Assembly (NCBI RefSeq): GCF_031877795.1
Contig: NC_133932.1
Coordinates: 25,236,180 to 25,300,179 of the forward strand
DNA length: 64,000 nucleotides
Direction of reading: 5' to 3'
From: Strix aluco
Taxonomy: Eukaryota > Chordata > Aves > Strigiformes > Strigidae
Shown: piece by piece, positions 60,820 through 64,000 of the stretch
How the letters are laid out: the number at the start of each line of letters is the position of its first letter
Position numbering within the stretch: the first letter of the stretch is position 1
Made by a program: the position numbers and the translations under genes
Notes under the pieces: generated by a model
The model's database searches: none
What the model saw: the letters and a program-made list of their open reading frames with translations, nothing else
What the model was told of the DNA's origin: nothing

Positions 60820-63800
60820 CTAAAAAATGTGAATAAGATTTAGATGAACTAATTTTTTAATTGAAACAGAAGGTCTATTTGATGCTGAAAAGAAAAGTCC
60901 CTTGCAAATGGCACGAATCACTTCACTTGCTGATTTTAAAAGGAGGAAATTTCAGTTAATCAGAAAAGTGTTTTTAACTTCCGTTAGCTTTTTATTCAGG
61001 TTACTGTGTTGCTAGCTCTTTCTAACTTCCACAAAAATCAATAGACTCTGAGTCCTGACTTACATTTCTAAGGATGGGATTTATTTTCTGTGGAATATAC
61101 TTCAGCTGGCTCTTTCAGTAACAGCAAGCAATTAAGAAAGGCTATGAAAAACTGATCTATGTCGGTTGATAATTTCCCCCCATCATACTGGAGTTTGCTT
61201 CCTCATCCCCATTTTTGGACTTCACTTTCAGCTTGAGGTTTAAACTCAAAATATAAATATACAACTTTATCAAAATTAATAAATTCCACAAAAATTTTGG
61301 GAAAAATTATTCACAAAACCTACTGTGATTGAAAAAGCATCAACACATCTGTGAAAAATGCATGTTTAAATGGAACCACCAAACAACAGGTGAGCATTTT
61401 ATTCAAGCACTATTTGAAAATTCAGACAAGAGCTAGAGTCTTCACAGTCAAGAGGATGGCCACTCTTAAGTTTAGCAGTCTAGCAAATATAACTAATCAA
61501 AATACAATTTCAGCTGAACACTGAAAGATGCTTGCCTGGTCTCTAACAACTTCTACCCTTTTCAAGTTTACCACCAGGACTACTAAAATGCTTGTAGAAT
61601 TGAAGATCAAGCTTCTAATCACATTTGTGGAGGCAAAAGTACATTTTGTTTATTAGTCTTTGACCAAAGGTAATTACAGAATCTGGATAGTTACAATTCT
61701 AAATGCAAGATTTTCATGTAAATGATATGATAGATGTATAATAGTCCAGAAAAGTCCTCAACTTATTAAAAAAAAAAAAATAGAAAAGGGAAGCACCTTT
61801 AGTATTGTAATGAAAACTTTCCCATATTGGATATTCATTTTATATGTAAAATACTTGTTGATAATTCTGGTTTTGGGCAATGCCTAACCCAAATAAATCT
61901 GTGCAGCCCCACTAACTTCACTAAACCTATGTTAGTTTACACTAGACAGGGTCTGTCCTGCTTTCTAGTCTTTCGTATCTTACAGTGTTGTGAAGATTTA
62001 TCAAGGAAGAGAACCTGGCTCAATAACAGGCATGGAAAAGTAAGCCTCTGCTTTGCCTGCAGGAAAGTCTGATGTCTATAACTCTAGTGAAATTGAAATT
62101 CATGTTATAAATTGCTGAGGAGGCCTTTGGAGGGAATTTATTTTGAAGTCTGTAATCCGGCTTTATATAACGCTACACAGACTTTTCTTCATGTTCTTTC
62201 TGTATAGAGGTGATATTCATACCTCATATATGGGGTAGAAGCTTCCAAATTTGCCGAGATGTCATTCCAGTCAACACTGTCTCTTACAGATAAATGCGGA
62301 CATGTGGTTTATTTGTGTCTAAAAGGGAACGAAGTTTTATCTGACGTTGCTCCTGTACCTTTGTCCACAGCTGAAGAGCTGTACCGCAGATTAAGTTATC
62401 TATTTTCTGGCTAGAACAGCCTTATAATAATCTGTCATTGAGCTTGGTGTATGCTTTATGTTCAGCACTAGTTTACTTGAGAAATTTTTAGTTATGAATA
62501 TAGATGTGACCTTTCTTGACAATGACTACACTTGAGTTACTGTAGGTGGAAGCAGGAGGGTATGGGAGCTTGCCAATGTTAAAATTGCTTTATAGTGTTG
62601 GCTTCCAAAATGGCATTTCTTATAATTGATTTTATTGCAATCATAACCAGTTAATGTACAGAACCACAACACTGGCATCTGCTTATGCAATCTGAAATAG
62701 AGATTACTGAAATTGTGATTTATAAGCACTTTATGGAAATGCATTGAATCCAATAAACACAGTCATAACATGGCATCTGACAATACAATTTTCGAAGATA
62801 AAATATTTACCATTCAATATAAACAAAATTTTAAAGTATCGTAGCAAAAAAAAAAAAGTTAAAATTATTGCAGTATTCTTAACGTATAATAGTATCCTTC
62901 TTCAGAAATTGCTGTCTAATAGTTGTTATTAATTAGATACTGAGAAAGAAAGAAGGTGTGTACTTAAACCGTACCGCGTGTTCTAGAGCTAGCTGCAACA
63001 CCTGGAATTACTGTAGACTTATGCTGCTGATCTACCATTATTCTTGCTTTTATCCATTCACAAAATGGGCATAATGACTGCTTTATGCATAGAGGTGAAA
63101 TGAAAAATCATGTTTGCAAAGTTCTTTGGGTGTTTTAGACCTGTGGGTGAGTTGAAATTAAAAATAAAATTTATCTTCTAATGAAGCTTCACACAATTCT
63201 GGAAGAATTACAGGTAGTACGTAATTAATGTAGGCTGGCTCCAGCCTGAGTACAGACTTACTGACCTGTGTTGGACATGTCTGAGAAGATCTGTAAGAAT
63301 GGTAGTAATTCTAGCCAACCATCTCCTGACTAAACCATTTGCTTTTTCACCTTCTGACACAGGTTGATTGTCACAGTAACACTTACCTTTCCTTTCTAAT
63401 AAAAGAAGCTAGGAGAGAGCTTAATTTGTAAATGTGGCTTTTTATTTGCTCTACAACTTAAATCCTGCAGTGCAAATCTTCTGCCTTAGATAAATTACTA
63501 AATATGCTCTGTTATCTTGCCTGAGCATATATAAAGAACCCGTGTACGTGGAGTCATGAGTTTCTTTCTCCAGTGCCGCAGAGGGCCTCTCCTCTCCTCT
63601 CCTCTCCTCTCCTCTCCTCTCCTCTCCTCTCCTCTCCTCTCCTCTCCTCTCCTCTCCTCTCCTCTCCTCTCCTCTCCTCTCCTCTCCTCTCCTCTCCTCT
63701 CCTCTCCTCTCCTCTCCTCTCCTCTCCTCTCCTCTCCTCTCCTCTCCTCTCCTCTCCTCTCCTCTCCTCTCCTCTCCTCTCCTCTCCTCTCCTCTCCTCT

Positions 63801-64000
63801 CCTCTCCTCTCCTCTCCTAACATGTCCATATGTGACTGTGCACATGTCTCCACACACACTTGCAAGTATGCACATACATGATGGTTAATGGTTGGCATTT
63901 CGACTGCTAGTAAAGGGGTAACAGAGATCAGATGAGTTAGTAGTCTCAGTCCCTAGCAGGCAGACATTACCACATAGAGGCAAGCCAACTCATTCCACCA
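60820..64000 (-). other. ROBO2: ROBO2 upstream intron (partial, runs off the right edge)
   Basis: The intron lies 5' of the penultimate coding exon in the direction of transcription. No acceptor/donor pair flanking a ROBO-like reading frame was found between 60820 and 64000, so the preceding exon lies outside the window. It is AT-rich with a short poly-A near 61768 and the pentanucleotide tract at 63586-63818. A long pyrimidine-rich acceptor directly flanks 60819. Confidence 0.7.
63586..63818. repeat. (CTCCT)n pentanucleotide satellite, ~46 units
   Basis: An uninterrupted 233-bp array of CCTCT units on the plus strand, purely pyrimidine, hence purely purine (AGAGG) on the minus strand, which is the ROBO2 sense strand. 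Because the five-base unit contains no stop in any frame, long open frames appear on both strands; they are artefacts of the repeat. Arrays of this purity are usually length-polymorphic. Confidence 0.98.

Noticed and set aside
63498..63898. Four open frames of 102-125 codons across the CTCCT array on both strands
   Set aside because: They exist only because the five-base repeat has no stop codon in any frame; outside the repeat they end at once.
1..64000. CRISPR arrays, bacterial operons, phage or plasmid features
   Set aside because: The window is eukaryotic: spliced exons, CR1, no dense coding, no spaced direct repeats with unique spacers.

Overview
The window looks like vertebrate nuclear DNA, most likely from a bird. 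It is AT-rich, intron-containing and almost free of long open reading frames. The clearest lineage mark is a short piece with the wording of the 3' end of an avian/reptilian CR1 LINE (33302-33437), and there is very little other recognisable interspersed repeat. The exact species cannot be told from the sequence.

The only protein-coding gene I can support is the 3' end of ROBO2, the Slit-binding axon-guidance receptor, on the minus strand. Two coding exons (60559-60819 and 55927-56127) and a terminal exon (from 54882 leftward) join in a consistent phase. Together they encode about the last 154 residues of the cytoplasmic tail, ending ...GQFTGEL. The stop codon TAG is split across the last intron: T comes from 55927 and AG from 54882-54881. 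Recognition rests on remembered family sequence: a DLPPPP proline motif, a SLEWQRQTQEW segment and the conserved NASDLLD...GSNSQGQFTGEL terminus. ROBO1 has a different C-terminus.

Layout. Positions 60820-64000 are ROBO2 intron and include a 233-bp pentanucleotide tract. Then come the exon at 60559-60819, an intron of 4.4 kb, the exon at 55927-56127, an intron of 1.0 kb, and a last exon that is nearly all 3' UTR. That exon probably extends to somewhere between 53.4 and 52.0 kb. Everything from about 52 kb down to position 1 is non-coding sequence downstream of ROBO2. In other vertebrates ROBO2 and ROBO1 converge across a very large gene desert, and this stretch fits the ROBO2 end of it. The desert contains simple repeats, one CR1 tail, two tRNA-like relics in opposite orientation, several perfect inverted repeats, a few GC-richer islands, and AT-rich blocks dense in homeodomain-type sites. 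Those blocks are candidates for conserved regulatory elements, but that cannot be shown without alignment.

I found no new enzymatic or defence system. The most interesting points concern how the ROBO2 tail is spliced. There is a weak GTGTGT donor with a 40-codon open read-through, a TTTTG microsatellite forming the upstream part of the polypyrimidine tract of the last large coding exon, and a tandem AG/AG acceptor that decides between two C-termini. In the desert, three AATT homeodomain cores spaced exactly 10 bp apart also stand out.
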